Shown in pieces: positions 33,304-44,683 of a DNA stretch of 64,000 bases. The position numbers and the translations under genes were made by a program. The stretch comes from an uncultured Porphyromonadaceae bacterium. GTDB taxonomy: Bacteria; Bacteroidota; Bacteroidia; Bacteroidales; Muribaculaceae. Within the stretch, counting starts at the first letter, position 1. Every line of letters starts with the position of its first letter. The stretch covers positions 42,904-106,903 of the forward strand of contig CANRVB010000006.1 in NCBI GenBank assembly GCA_947643165.1, written 5' to 3'. The notes below the pieces were generated by a model, which saw nothing but the letters and a program-made list of their open reading frames with translations, was not told the DNA's origin and did not search any database.

Positions 33304-34113
33304 ATGAGACTTATCATCGAACCTAACTATGAGCAGGTGTCCAAGTGGGCAGCGGCTTATGTAGCATCGCGTATCAATGATGCCAAACCGACGGCAGAGC
33401 ATCCGTTTGTGCTGGGCTGTCCGACAGGCAGCTCGCCGCTGGGCATGTATAAGGAGCTAATCCGTCTGAACAAGGAGGGAAAGGTGTCGTTCAAGCATGT
33501 CGTAACCTTCAACATGGATGAGTATTGCGGCATACCCCGCGACCATGAGCAGAGCTACTATACGTTCATGTGGACAAATTTCTTCAACCAGATAGATATT
33601 CTGCCGGAGAATGTGAACATACTGAACGGCAATGCCGAGAATCCGGAGGAGGAGTGCCAGCGCTATGAGGAGAAGATAAAGAGCTACGGAGGGATAGACC
33701 TGTTTATGGGCGGAGTAGGTCCTGACGGTCATATAGCGTTCAATGAGCCGGGATCGTCGCTGACATCGCGCACCCGCATGAAGACTCTGACAAGCGATAC
33801 GATCATAGCAAACTCGCGCTTCTTTGAGAATAACGTCGATCTGGTTCCGAAGACGGCGCTGACCGTGGGCGTAGGTACTGTGATGAGCGCCAAGAGCGTG
33901 ATGCTGATAGTGAACGGCCACAACAAGGCCCGCGCACTGCGTCACGGTGTAGAGGGCGGCATATCGCAGATGTGGACCATCTCGGCGCTCCAGATGCACC
34001 CGAAGGCTATAATAGTGGCCGACGATGCAGCATGCGGTGAGCTGAAGGTTGACACATACCGCTACTTCCTGGATATAGAGAAGGCAAATCTGGATCCGGC
34101 GAGCCAGCTGTAA
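33304..34113 (+). CDS. nagB: Glucosamine-6-phosphate deaminase
   Basis: 269 residues. Converts glucosamine-6-phosphate to fructose-6-phosphate and ammonia in the cytosol. Catalytic residues Asp72, Asp141, His143 and Glu148 fall at the E. coli NagB positions ([14 protein letters not shown]). The phosphate-binding Cys-Pro-Thr-Gly-Ser-Ser-Pro loop is at 39-45. Length matches the family. Monocistronic, closed by the hairpin at 34138-34171. It would feed amino sugars from host mucin or peptidoglycan into glycolysis. Confidence 0.97.
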   Translation: MRLIIEPNYEQVSKWAAAYVASRINDAKPTAEHPFVLGCPTGSSPLGMYKELIRLNKEGKVSFKHVVTFNMDEYCGIPRDHEQSYYTFMWTNFFNQIDILPENVNILNGNAENPEEECQRYEEKIKSYGGIDLFMGGVGPDGHIAFNEPGSSLTSRTRMKTLTSDTIIANSRFFENNVDLVPKTALTVGVGTVMSAKSVMLIVNGHNKARALRHGVEGGISQMWTISALQMHPKAIIVADDAACGELKVDTYRYFLDIEKANLDPASQL

Positions 34114-34137
34114 AAAAAAACAACAGAAATAGACGAG

Positions 34138-34171
34138 GGAGCCGCCGGATATGGAGTATTCCGGCGGCTCC
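34138..34171 (+). terminator. Hairpin after nagB
   Basis: GGAGCCGCCGGA (34138-34149) pairs perfectly with TCCGGCGGCTCC (34160-34171), 10-nt loop, no T-run. It lies 29 nt upstream of the tricorn-like gene. Confidence 0.7.
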
Positions 34172-34200
34172 TGACTTAATAATAGAAATAAAGAAGAGAG

Positions 34201-37200
34201 ATGAGAAAGAAGATATTGGTGGCAGTGGCTGCGGGAGCTGTGGCTATCGTGGCGACGGCCAACGAGGGCCGGCTGCTGAGATTTCCGACGACGAACGGGA
34301 CGGAGATAGTGTTCAGCTATGCGGGAGATCTGTACAGTGTGCCGGTGAGCGGCGGAACCGCGAAGCGTCTGACGTCGCATGTGGGTTATGAGATATTCCC
34401 GCGGTTCTCGCCTGACGGCCGGACGATAGCGTTCACGGGGCAGTATGACGGGAACACGGAGGTGTTCAGCATACCCGCGGAGGGCGGAGAGCCAGTGAGG
34501 CTGACGTATACCGCCACGAACTCAAGGGATGACATAGGTGACCGAATGGGTCCGAACAATATAGTGGTGACGTGGAGCCCGGACGGGAAGAAGATACTGT
34601 ACAGAAACAGGATAGGCGACGGATTTGAGGGCGCACTGTGGACGGTATCGCCCACGGGCGGGATGCCTGACAAGCTTCCGCTGCCGGAAGGTGGCTTCGC
34701 GAGCTATTCGCCTGACGGGAAGAAGATGGCGTATAACAGAGTGATGCGCGAGTTCAGGAACTGGAAGTATTACCGCGGCGGTATGGCTGACGATATATGG
34801 ATATATGATCCGGCGGCGAAGAGCGTGACCAACATCACGGAGAATCCGGCGCAGGACATAATACCGATGTGGATAGGAGACGAGATATACTTCATATCGG
34901 ACAGGGATATGACGATGAATCTGTTCTGCTATGACACGAAGAGCAAGAAGACGAGCAAGGTGACGGACTTCACGGAGTATGACATAAAGTTTCCGTCGAG
35001 CGACGGGAAGAGCATCGTGTTTGAGAACGGGGGCTATCTGTACAGGTTTGACCCGGTGACGAAGCGCGCGAGCAAGGTGAACGTGGAACTGAACGGAGAG
35101 AATCTGTATGCCCGGGGTGAGCGCATGAACGTGAGCGACCAGATAAGGAGCATGGATCTGTCGCCAGACGGGAGCCGGGTGCTTCTGACGGCCCGCGGAG
35201 AGGTGTTTGACGTGCCGGCGGGTAAGGGCGTGACCCGTAACCTGAGCCAGACTCCGGGGGCAAACGAGCGTTCGGCGTGCTGGAGCCCGGACGGCAAGAC
35301 AATAGCGTATATAAGCGACCGCAGCGGGGAGACGGAGATATGGACCCAGCCGGCGGGCGGCGGTGAAGCCAAGCAGCTGACGCGCGGGGCGGATACGTAT
35401 ATACGGAGCGTGATGTGGAGCCCGGACAGCAAGCGGCTGCTCTATACGGACAGGAAGAACAGAATGGTGTCGGTAGATCCGGCGACGGGCAAAAAGGATG
35501 TGATAGCCACAGACGAGGCCGGGGAATTCAGAGGCGTGAGTTTCTCGCCTGACTCGAAATGGATAGCTTATACGCGCTCGGGGAGCAATGATATGTCGGT
35601 GGTCTATCTGATGGATCTGTCGAGCGGCAAGGAGATAGCCGTGACGGAGAAGTGGTATGATTCGAGCAGCCCGATGTTTTCGAGCGACGGCAAGTATCTG
35701 CTGTTCAAGTCGGCGCGCGATTTCAATCCGACGTATGGCAGCCTGGAGTGGAACCATGTGTATAATAACCTGAACGGGACGTATATGGCTCTGCTTGACG
35801 CCGCGACCCCCTCTCCCCTGCTGCCGAAGGACAGCGAGACGGATGCAGTGAAGGCGGCAGATGAGAAGAAAGATGAGGGCGGCAAGAAGGAGGTGAGCGT
35901 GAGTGTGAGCCCTGACGGAATACAGAACCGCATCATAAAGCTACCGATAGGAACGGGCTACAACCGGCTGCTTGCGTGTGACGGCAAGAAGGTGTATTAT
36001 ACCAACGGCGGCTCGGTGAAGTCGTTTGATCTGGGTACGCAGAAGATAGAGGACGCAGGGAAGGGCTATGTGTCGGTCATCACGGCCGACGGTAAGAAGG
36101 CACTCGCGTCGAACGACGGCAAGCTGTATGTGATCAATTTTCCGGGGAATCCGGGCGAGGCGGTGGATCTGTCGAACATGGTCGTGACGACGGATTATCC
36201 GCAGGAGTGGGCGCAGATATTCGATGAGACGTGGCGCGCATTCAGAGACGGATTCTATCTGGAGAATATGCATGGGGTAGACTGGGATGCAGTGAAGAGC
36301 AAGTATGCCGTGCTGCTGCCCTATGTGAAGACGCGGCTTGACCTGAACTATGTGATAGGGGCGATGATATCGGAGCTTGCATGCGGCCACGCGTATGTGA
36401 ATCCGGGGCGTGTTCCCCGTCCGGAACGTGTAGCGATGGGTATGCTCGGCGCTGACATAAGCCGGAGCAAGGACGGAAAGTACAGGATAGACCATATACT
36501 GAAAGGAGCGCCGTATAGCGGAACCCTGCGCGGTCCGCTCGCCGAGCCGGGTCTGGGCATATCGGCCGGCGACTGTATCACGGCAGTGGACGGTATGCCG
36601 ACGGCGAATACGGATAATATCTACAAGCTGCTCGTAGGCAAGGCTGACATACCTGTTGAGCTTACGATAGATGGCAAGAACGGCAGCCGGAAGGTGGTGG
36701 TGACCCCTACGGACAACGAGTATCCGCTGCGTCACTATGAGTGGGTTCAGCGGAATATAGCCAAGGTAGACAGCCTGAGCGGCGGAAAGGTGGGCTATAT
36801 CTATATACCGGACATGGGTCCTGAGGGGCTGAATGAGTTCGCACGCTATTTCTATCCTCAGCTGGACAAGGAGGCTCTGATAATAGATGACCGCGCCAAC
36901 GGCGGCGGCAATGTGTCGCCGATGATACTAGAGCGTCTGATGAGAAAGCCGTACCGGATGACGATGAGCCGTAATTCGAACCGGAACGGCACGATACCCG
37001 ACGCGACGCATGTAGGGCCGAAGGTGTTGCTGATAAACAAGTATTCGGCGTCGGACGGCGATCTGTTTCCGTGGAGCTTCAAGGCCAATGAGGTGGGAAC
37101 GATAGTAGGAACGCGCACATGGGGCGGCATAGTCGGCATAAGCGGCTCGCTGCCGTATATGGACGGAACAGACGTGAGAGTGCCGTTTTTCACCAATTAT

Positions 37201-37401
37201 GACGCGAAGACGGGCGAATGGATAGTGGAAAACCATGGCGTGGATCCGGATGTCGTGGTTGACAATGATCCGATAAAGGAGAACGCGGGCATAGACCAGC
37301 AGCTGGAGACGGCTGTGAAGATAGCTATGGAGCAACTGAAGGAGAGGAAGCCTATGCCTAAGACTCCGGCGCCGCGCACGTTCAAGGACTTGTCGCTATA
37401 A
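34201..37401 (+). CDS. Tricorn-like S41 serine protease, exported
   Basis: 1066 residues with an N-terminal signal peptide (1-20). Six-or-more WD/TolB-like beta-propeller repeats (Phe-Ser-Pro-Asp-Gly, Trp-Ser-Pro-Asp-Gly) span about 25-550. A Lys/Glu-rich insert lies near 555-570, then a core domain (about 680-760 with Cys-Gly-His-Ala-Tyr-Val), a PDZ domain (about 755-850: Gly-Leu-Gly-Ile-Ser-Ala-Gly-Asp) and the S41 catalytic domain with nucleophile in Asn-Lys-Tyr-Ser-Ala-Ser-Asp-Gly-Asp and Glu-Asn-His-Gly-Val-Asp-Pro-Asp near the end. The order matches archaeal tricorn protease. It probably degrades peptides in the periplasm. Confidence 0.93.
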   Translation: MRKKILVAVAAGAVAIVATANEGRLLRFPTTNGTEIVFSYAGDLYSVPVSGGTAKRLTSHVGYEIFPRFSPDGRTIAFTGQYDGNTEVFSIPAEGGEPVRLTYTATNSRDDIGDRMGPNNIVVTWSPDGKKILYRNRIGDGFEGALWTVSPTGGMPDKLPLPEGGFASYSPDGKKMAYNRVMREFRNWKYYRGGMADDIWIYDPAAKSVTNITENPAQDIIPMWIGDEIYFISDRDMTMNLFCYDTKSKKTSKVTDFTEYDIKFPSSDGKSIVFENGGYLYRFDPVTKRASKVNVELNGENLYARGERMNVSDQIRSMDLSPDGSRVLLTARGEVFDVPAGKGVTRNLSQTPGANERSACWSPDGKTIAYISDRSGETEIWTQPAGGGEAKQLTRGADTYIRSVMWSPDSKRLLYTDRKNRMVSVDPATGKKDVIATDEAGEFRGVSFSPDSKWIAYTRSGSNDMSVVYLMDLSSGKEIAVTEKWYDSSSPMFSSDGKYLLFKSARDFNPTYGSLEWNHVYNNLNGTYMALLDAATPSPLLPKDSETDAVKAADEKKDEGGKKEVSVSVSPDGIQNRIIKLPIGTGYNRLLACDGKKVYYTNGGSVKSFDLGTQKIEDAGKGYVSVITADGKKALASNDGKLYVINFPGNPGEAVDLSNMVVTTDYPQEWAQIFDETWRAFRDGFYLENMHGVDWDAVKSKYAVLLPYVKTRLDLNYVIGAMISELACGHAYVNPGRVPRPERVAMGMLGADISRSKDGKYRIDHILKGAPYSGTLRGPLAEPGLGISAGDCITAVDGMPTANTDNIYKLLVGKADIPVELTIDGKNGSRKVVVTPTDNEYPLRHYEWVQRNIAKVDSLSGGKVGYIYIPDMGPEGLNEFARYFYPQLDKEALIIDDRANGGGNVSPMILERLMRKPYRMTMSRNSNRNGTIPDATHVGPKVLLINKYSASDGDLFPWSFKANEVGTIVGTRTWGGIVGISGSLPYMDGTDVRVPFFTNYDAKTGEWIVENHGVDPDVVVDNDPIKENAGIDQQLETAVKIAMEQLKERKPMPKTPAPRTFKDLSL

Positions 37402-37430
37402 AAAAATCAGCAACAGACTGACTGATAAAG

Positions 37431-37465
37431 GATTCCGCCGTTTGAATGAACGGCGGAATCTTTTT
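37431..37465 (+). terminator. Intrinsic terminator after the tricorn-like gene
   Basis: GATTCCGCCGTT (37431-37442) pairs perfectly with AACGGCGGAATC (37449-37460), loop TGAATG, then T5. Textbook rho-independent terminator. Confidence 0.92.
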
Positions 37466-37512
37466 GTATAACCAAAGGGGATATTTCGCTAAAAAGTGGT
37501 GACGGGGTAGAG

Positions 37513-37581
37513 TAACTTTGCAAAACAGGACGACAAAATGGGGCTAATTTTTCAGATAATGGGAAAAATGTGCTAATTTTG
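37513..37581 (+). promoter_or_regulatory. Two -7 boxes before the TlpA-like gene
   Basis: TAACTTTG (37513-37520) and TAATTTTG (37574-37581) both match TAnnTTTG; the second is 41 nt from the ATG at 37623. No clear -33 TTTG for either. Confidence 0.45.
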
Positions 37582-37622
37582 TGAAATATCATGAATAACA
37601 ACAATTGACAGATCAGAACAGT

Positions 37623-38822
37623 ATGAAACGCTTTGGAGCCCTCATCACGGCAACAGTTGCCCTTGCTTCGGGAATGGCAGCATACGGACAGAATGAGAAC
37701 AGACAGTTTACCATAAACGGCATAGTGAGTAATGTGCCTGACAGCTGCACAGTGCTGCTGTGGCGCGAGAATGGGGCTATGCTGACGCGAGTGGGCGAGG
37801 CAAAGGTGACAGGCGGGCGGTTCACACTGACAGGAGAGGCGCAGAGTGACTGCGAGACAATGTCGATCAATTCGAATGACAAGGGATTTCCCAGTTCTCT
37901 GACAAGAATATGGGTGGCGCCGGGCGAGACAATCACCATAGAGGGTGACGGCAAGCTGATGCCGATATGGAAGGTGACAAGCGATATAGCCCAGCAGCAG
38001 AGCTACAACAAGATGAACGATGCCAAAATGCCGGAATACAAGCGCTATCTGGAACTGAAAGCGGATGAGTCGGAGCTGATACAATTTCTGTATGGCGAGA
38101 AGAAAGGAGCCCAGGAGTATATCAAGCCGACATGGGCGAAGATAGACTCGATAAGGGCGATAAGCGATCCGCTGGACTCGATCATGGATGTGAAGGTAGC
38201 TGACTATATGAGGACGGCGTCGGTCGACGAGATATGGCTTGATCAGCTGAAATCGTTTGCAACGGGCGTAGTGATGGGCTGGAACAAGAGACTGACGCGA
38301 AAGACCATAGATGAGCTGTATGGCCGGATGAGCGAGGAGGACAAGAATACTCCCGACGGAAAGGTGATAGAGCAATATCTGACAATAGGCAAGATACTGG
38401 AAGAGGGTGACGATATGATAGACGGCACTCTGTATGACGCAGAGGGTAAAGAGCACTCACTGGCCGAGCATAAGGGGAAGTACATATTGCTGGACTTCTG
38501 GAGCGCAGGATGCGGGCCGTGCATAATGTCGATACCGGAGGCAGAAGAGGTGGCCGAAGAGTATGCGGACAGACTCGCGATAGTGAGCATATCAAGCGAC
38601 CCGGAGGAGATATGGAAAAAGACACTGACAAGCCGAAATATGAAGGGATATCAGTGGAATCAGCTGAACGGAGAGAATGTAGGCCTTTATCAAAAATACG
38701 GGACGACAGGCATACCGCACTATGTGCTGATAAACCCAGAAGGGAAGATACAGAAGAAATGGTCGGGATATGGCAAGGGCTCTCTGAAAAAAGCCGTATC
38801 GGAACAACTAAAGCAAAAATAA
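37623..38822 (+). CDS. TlpA-like thioredoxin with N-terminal DUF4369-type domain, exported
   Basis: 399 residues from the ATG at 37623, with signal peptide ending near Ala-Tyr-Gly-Gln. An N-terminal beta domain (about 25-110) resembles DUF4369, then a helical linker, then an AhpC/TlpA thioredoxin domain (about 260-399) with redox motif Ala-Gly-Cys-Gly-Pro-Cys and a cis-Pro at Thr-Gly-Ile-Pro. It is a periplasmic thiol-disulfide oxidoreductase, common in gut Bacteroidetes. It lies 41 nt upstream of the beta-galactosidase, possibly in one operon. Confidence 0.93.
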   Translation: MKRFGALITATVALASGMAAYGQNENRQFTINGIVSNVPDSCTVLLWRENGAMLTRVGEAKVTGGRFTLTGEAQSDCETMSINSNDKGFPSSLTRIWVAPGETITIEGDGKLMPIWKVTSDIAQQQSYNKMNDAKMPEYKRYLELKADESELIQFLYGEKKGAQEYIKPTWAKIDSIRAISDPLDSIMDVKVADYMRTASVDEIWLDQLKSFATGVVMGWNKRLTRKTIDELYGRMSEEDKNTPDGKVIEQYLTIGKILEEGDDMIDGTLYDAEGKEHSLAEHKGKYILLDFWSAGCGPCIMSIPEAEEVAEEYADRLAIVSISSDPEEIWKKTLTSRNMKGYQWNQLNGENVGLYQKYGTTGIPHYVLINPEGKIQKKWSGYGKGSLKKAVSEQLKQK

Positions 38823-38842
38823 ACAAACTAATCAACAACTAA

Positions 38843-41968
<3,126 letters not shown>

Positions 41969-41994
41969 GCAGTTGAGCGAACCTAAACAAACGC

Positions 41995-42157
41995 CAATGC
42001 CGGATCGCCTGTGAGGTGGTACGGCATTGATGTTTTATCTCGGCAAATATATACTCTGTATCCACGCAAAAGAAGCGTGGCCAACAGGTGTCGCAGACGT
42101 AATGAGTGTATGAACATACAGATTTGCCCGATGGCGTGATACCATCGGGCAAATCTG
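41995..42157. terminator. Three successive hairpins between lacZ-like and rpsU genes
   Basis: CAATGCCG/CGGCATTG (41995-42002, 42022-42029), CCACGC/GCGTGG (42062-42067, 42075-42080) and a perfect 16-bp stem (42119-42134 with 42142-42157, loop CGTGATA). They fill the gap between convergent genes and can stop transcription both ways. Confidence 0.8.
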
Positions 42158-42204
42158 AATAAGTTTGGATGATGTTATTGCGTCAGCAAGATAAGACGGG
42201 AGGC

Positions 42205-42396
42205 TTAATCCTCAACGGCACGCAGCTGCTGCACGTAGATAGCCTTCATCATCTTCTTACGGTTGACAACAGAGGGCTTCTGAAAAGCCTGACGGCTGCG
42301 CAGCTCCTTAACGATGCCGGTTTTTTCAAATTTACGCTTGAATTTCTTGAGCGCGCGTTCGATGTTCTCGCCTTCTTTAACTGGTACGATGATCAT
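42205..42396 (-). CDS. rpsU: 30S ribosomal protein bS21
   Basis: 63 residues: Met-Ile-Ile-Val-Pro-Val-Lys-Glu-Gly-Glu-Asn-Ile-Glu-Arg-Ala-Leu-Lys-Lys-Phe-Lys, the family's start, and a basic C-terminal half. Part of the 30S subunit near the mRNA 3' end of 16S rRNA. In Bacteroidetes bS21 helps hide the anti-Shine-Dalgarno sequence (established knowledge), which fits the absence of SD motifs here. A full consensus promoter lies at 42450-42480. Confidence 0.97.
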   Translation of the reverse strand: MIIVPVKEGENIERALKKFKRKFEKTGIVKELRSRQAFQKPSVVNRKKMMKAIYVQQLRAVED

Positions 42397-42449
42397 TGGT
42401 TGTTGTTATTGTATTTTATTGTTATTTGATTGCTTAAGTAATAGCGCGG

Positions 42450-42480
42450 CAAAATTACGCACATTTTTTCACATGGCAAA
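42450..42480 (-). promoter_or_regulatory. Promoter TTTG-N19-TAATTTTG of rpsU
   Basis: Complement of 42477-42480 is TTTG and of 42450-42457 is TAATTTTG, spacing 19 nt, 53 nt before the rpsU ATG. Confidence 0.8.
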
Positions 42481-42661
42481 ACTTTAATAGTCTTTTTCAA
42501 AAAAAAATCTCAAAATTATGGGTAAAGCAGCTTGTAAGCGAAAGGAATAGCTCGATATATGACAGCTCCAGACAATAAAAAACGCATGATGAAATGGCAA
42601 TCTTATGACAAAAAGACCACATAATGAATAGAAAAAACTATTTTTGTAAAAAATAACGACA

Positions 42662-43465
42662 ATGAAATCATTTCTGAACGTCTTGCTCGGAAGCGAGTCA
42701 AAACACGATATAAAACCTGAAAACCACAAACCATCATATAGTCCGTTTCAGAAGGCAGGGAACGGTATGACCGATCATACCCCTAATGTTCCATCGACTC
42801 CACCGAAGGTAGTAAGCGGCACTGTAGCCGAAAAAGCGGAGCTTGCCAAATGGCTCGTAAACACGTATATCAAGGCAGGATCGGTGTCGTTGCCGTTTGT
42901 TCTGGAGAGAATGCTTGACGTGAGATTCTGTTCGTTGACGGCCTACTATCTGTCGCTGGAATTTTTCAGCAGCTATGGCGCCACATTCACCAGCGAGAGT
43001 CTGCGGATAGCGGAGTCAGTCGGACTTCAGCCGGAACGAATGCCGTCGGGACGCATAGCAGATGTGGGCCAGACATGTTCGATGATAATGCCGGCAAAAT
43101 ACCGTGGATATGGCAGCCCACTGAATTCGCCGAACTCACGCGGCCACTTATTTCAGATAAACCTATGTGCATTTGTGGAGAAAAATCCGGTGATAGGCTA
43201 TCAGGACTGGCTTGGAGGAGATATCGTATTGTTCAAGGGAATGAAACCATGCGGCAATTACGGCGGCTGGAAACTGTTTGAGCTTGATCCCAACAGCACT
43301 GATGACATGACGGCTGTGTTCATGAATACGTCGCGCACAAATCTCCAGATCGAGCTGGCCCACTTTGTCGAGGGCGAGGAGAAGCCGAGAATGATATACC
43401 GCTATTCATCAATAAGCGGCGAACCGATAGAGGACCGCACGAAAGATTATGACAATGTCAACTGA
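42662..43465 (+). CDS. Conserved hypothetical cytosolic protein
   Basis: 267 residues, family not recognised. No signal peptide or membrane helix. After a polar N-terminus (1-50) comes a helical part (about 55-125, Lys-Ala-Glu-Leu-Ala-Lys-Trp-Leu-Val-Asn) and a beta-rich C-terminal part with Gly-Tyr-Gln-Asp-Trp-Leu-Gly-Gly-Asp and several Trp/Tyr residues. The following nucleotidyltransferase gene begins inside its last codons, so the two are translationally coupled and probably share a role in nucleotide-sugar or envelope metabolism (inference). Confidence 0.75.
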   Translation: MKSFLNVLLGSESKHDIKPENHKPSYSPFQKAGNGMTDHTPNVPSTPPKVVSGTVAEKAELAKWLVNTYIKAGSVSLPFVLERMLDVRFCSLTAYYLSLEFFSSYGATFTSESLRIAESVGLQPERMPSGRIADVGQTCSMIMPAKYRGYGSPLNSPNSRGHLFQINLCAFVEKNPVIGYQDWLGGDIVLFKGMKPCGNYGGWKLFELDPNSTDDMTAVFMNTSRTNLQIELAHFVEGEEKPRMIYRYSSISGEPIEDRTKDYDNVN

Positions 43466-44648
43466 CAATACCGGCATGAAAGCGACCCACTATGTGCTCC
43501 GCGATGTGAAGGAGGTCAGGGAGAATCTATTTCCGCTCACATTCACACGCCCGGTAGCCGAAATACGCATGGGCATATATACGTGTGCCGAACGTTGGCG
43601 CAAACTTGCTTCAGCGGAGGTGAGCTATGATACGGCAGACTATCTTGATGAGATATACGGCAAGGCTCATGAAGAGGATGACATGACCACTGTGATAGCC
43701 GCCCACTTCATAGCAACCGAGGATCTGGCTCAGAGCATAGCCGGTCTGCAAGCGGGCGAACGTCTGGTGACAGAATCGGGCGAAGAAATAGCTCACAGAG
43801 GCCAGGGCGCAAACCGCGACAGGGTTTACAAGGGTGATCTGACAGCCATATACAAGCTGTATCATATATTCGGGCTCAACAACAGGGCCATGGAGATCGA
43901 CTTTGAGATCGCCACAGCAGGCCAGGAATCGAAGGTGCTGCCGAACACCAACCGTCTGGTAGGCGACAGAAGCCGTCTGTTCATACATCAGGACGCCGGC
44001 GACATAGAATGCTCCAATTTCAACACAAAAGATGGCCCGATATATATAGGCCCGGGAGTGGAGATAATGGAGGGCAGCAATCTGCGTGGCCCGATAGCTG
44101 TGCTTGATGGCTCGACCATAAACATGGGCGCAAAAATATATGGCGCAACCACCATAGGCCCGCACTCAAAAGTAGGCGGAGAAATAAACAATGTGGTGAT
44201 AACGGGCTACAGCAATAAGGCTCACGATGGTTTTCTGGGAAACGCAGTACTCGGTACGTGGTGCAACATAGGAGGCGGATGCACTGCATCCAATCTGAAG
44301 AACGACTACACCGAGATAAAGCTATGGAACTATCCGTCGCGCAGATTCGAGCGGACAGGGCTGATACATTGCGGTCTGATAATGGCCGACCACTCGAAGG
44401 CCGGGATCAACACTATGCTCAACACGGCTACAGTAGTCGGGGTTGGGGTGAACATACATGGAACCGGTTTCCCGCGGAATTTCATAGCCAGCTTTTCGGA
44501 CGGTTCGGCTGCTGGATTCGCTGAAGTTCCACTGAAGAAATTTCTTGACACGGCACGGCGCGTCATGGGGCGCCGCAACGTGGAACTTACGCCGGAATAT
44601 GAGCGGCTGTACAGCTATCTTTATGAGCTGACAGAGACGTATCGTTAA
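43455..44648 (+). CDS. GlmU-like sugar nucleotidyltransferase family protein
   Basis: About 397 residues; ATGs at 43449 and 43455 both overlap the previous gene. The N-terminus Arg-Glu-Asn-Leu-Phe-Pro-Leu-Thr-Phe-Thr-Arg-Pro-Val-Ala-Glu-Ile-Arg is characteristic of the putative sugar nucleotidyltransferase family related to GlmU. The C-terminal half is a left-handed beta-helix with hexapeptide repeats (Gly-Pro-Gly-Val-Glu-Ile, Gly-Gly-Glu-Ile-Asn-Asn-Val-Val-Ile). The classic Gly-x-Gly-Thr-Arg-Met loop is absent, so the donor nucleotide reaction is uncertain. Cytosolic. Confidence 0.85.
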   Translation: MSTDNTGMKATHYVLRDVKEVRENLFPLTFTRPVAEIRMGIYTCAERWRKLASAEVSYDTADYLDEIYGKAHEEDDMTTVIAAHFIATEDLAQSIAGLQAGERLVTESGEEIAHRGQGANRDRVYKGDLTAIYKLYHIFGLNNRAMEIDFEIATAGQESKVLPNTNRLVGDRSRLFIHQDAGDIECSNFNTKDGPIYIGPGVEIMEGSNLRGPIAVLDGSTINMGAKIYGATTIGPHSKVGGEINNVVITGYSNKAHDGFLGNAVLGTWCNIGGGCTASNLKNDYTEIKLWNYPSRRFERTGLIHCGLIMADHSKAGINTMLNTATVVGVGVNIHGTGFPRNFIASFSDGSAAGFAEVPLKKFLDTARRVMGRRNVELTPEYERLYSYLYELTETYR

Positions 44649-44683
44649 CAAACGGAAGCTATAAAGGGATCCACACGGGTGGC

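Noticed and set aside
34522..35757. 411-residue open frame on the minus strand
   Set aside because: Antisense shadow of the tricorn-like gene; Arg/His/Pro-rich with no motif or start context.
42205..42396. Plus-strand 86-residue frame at 42169-42429
   Set aside because: Antisense to rpsU, which is unmistakable.
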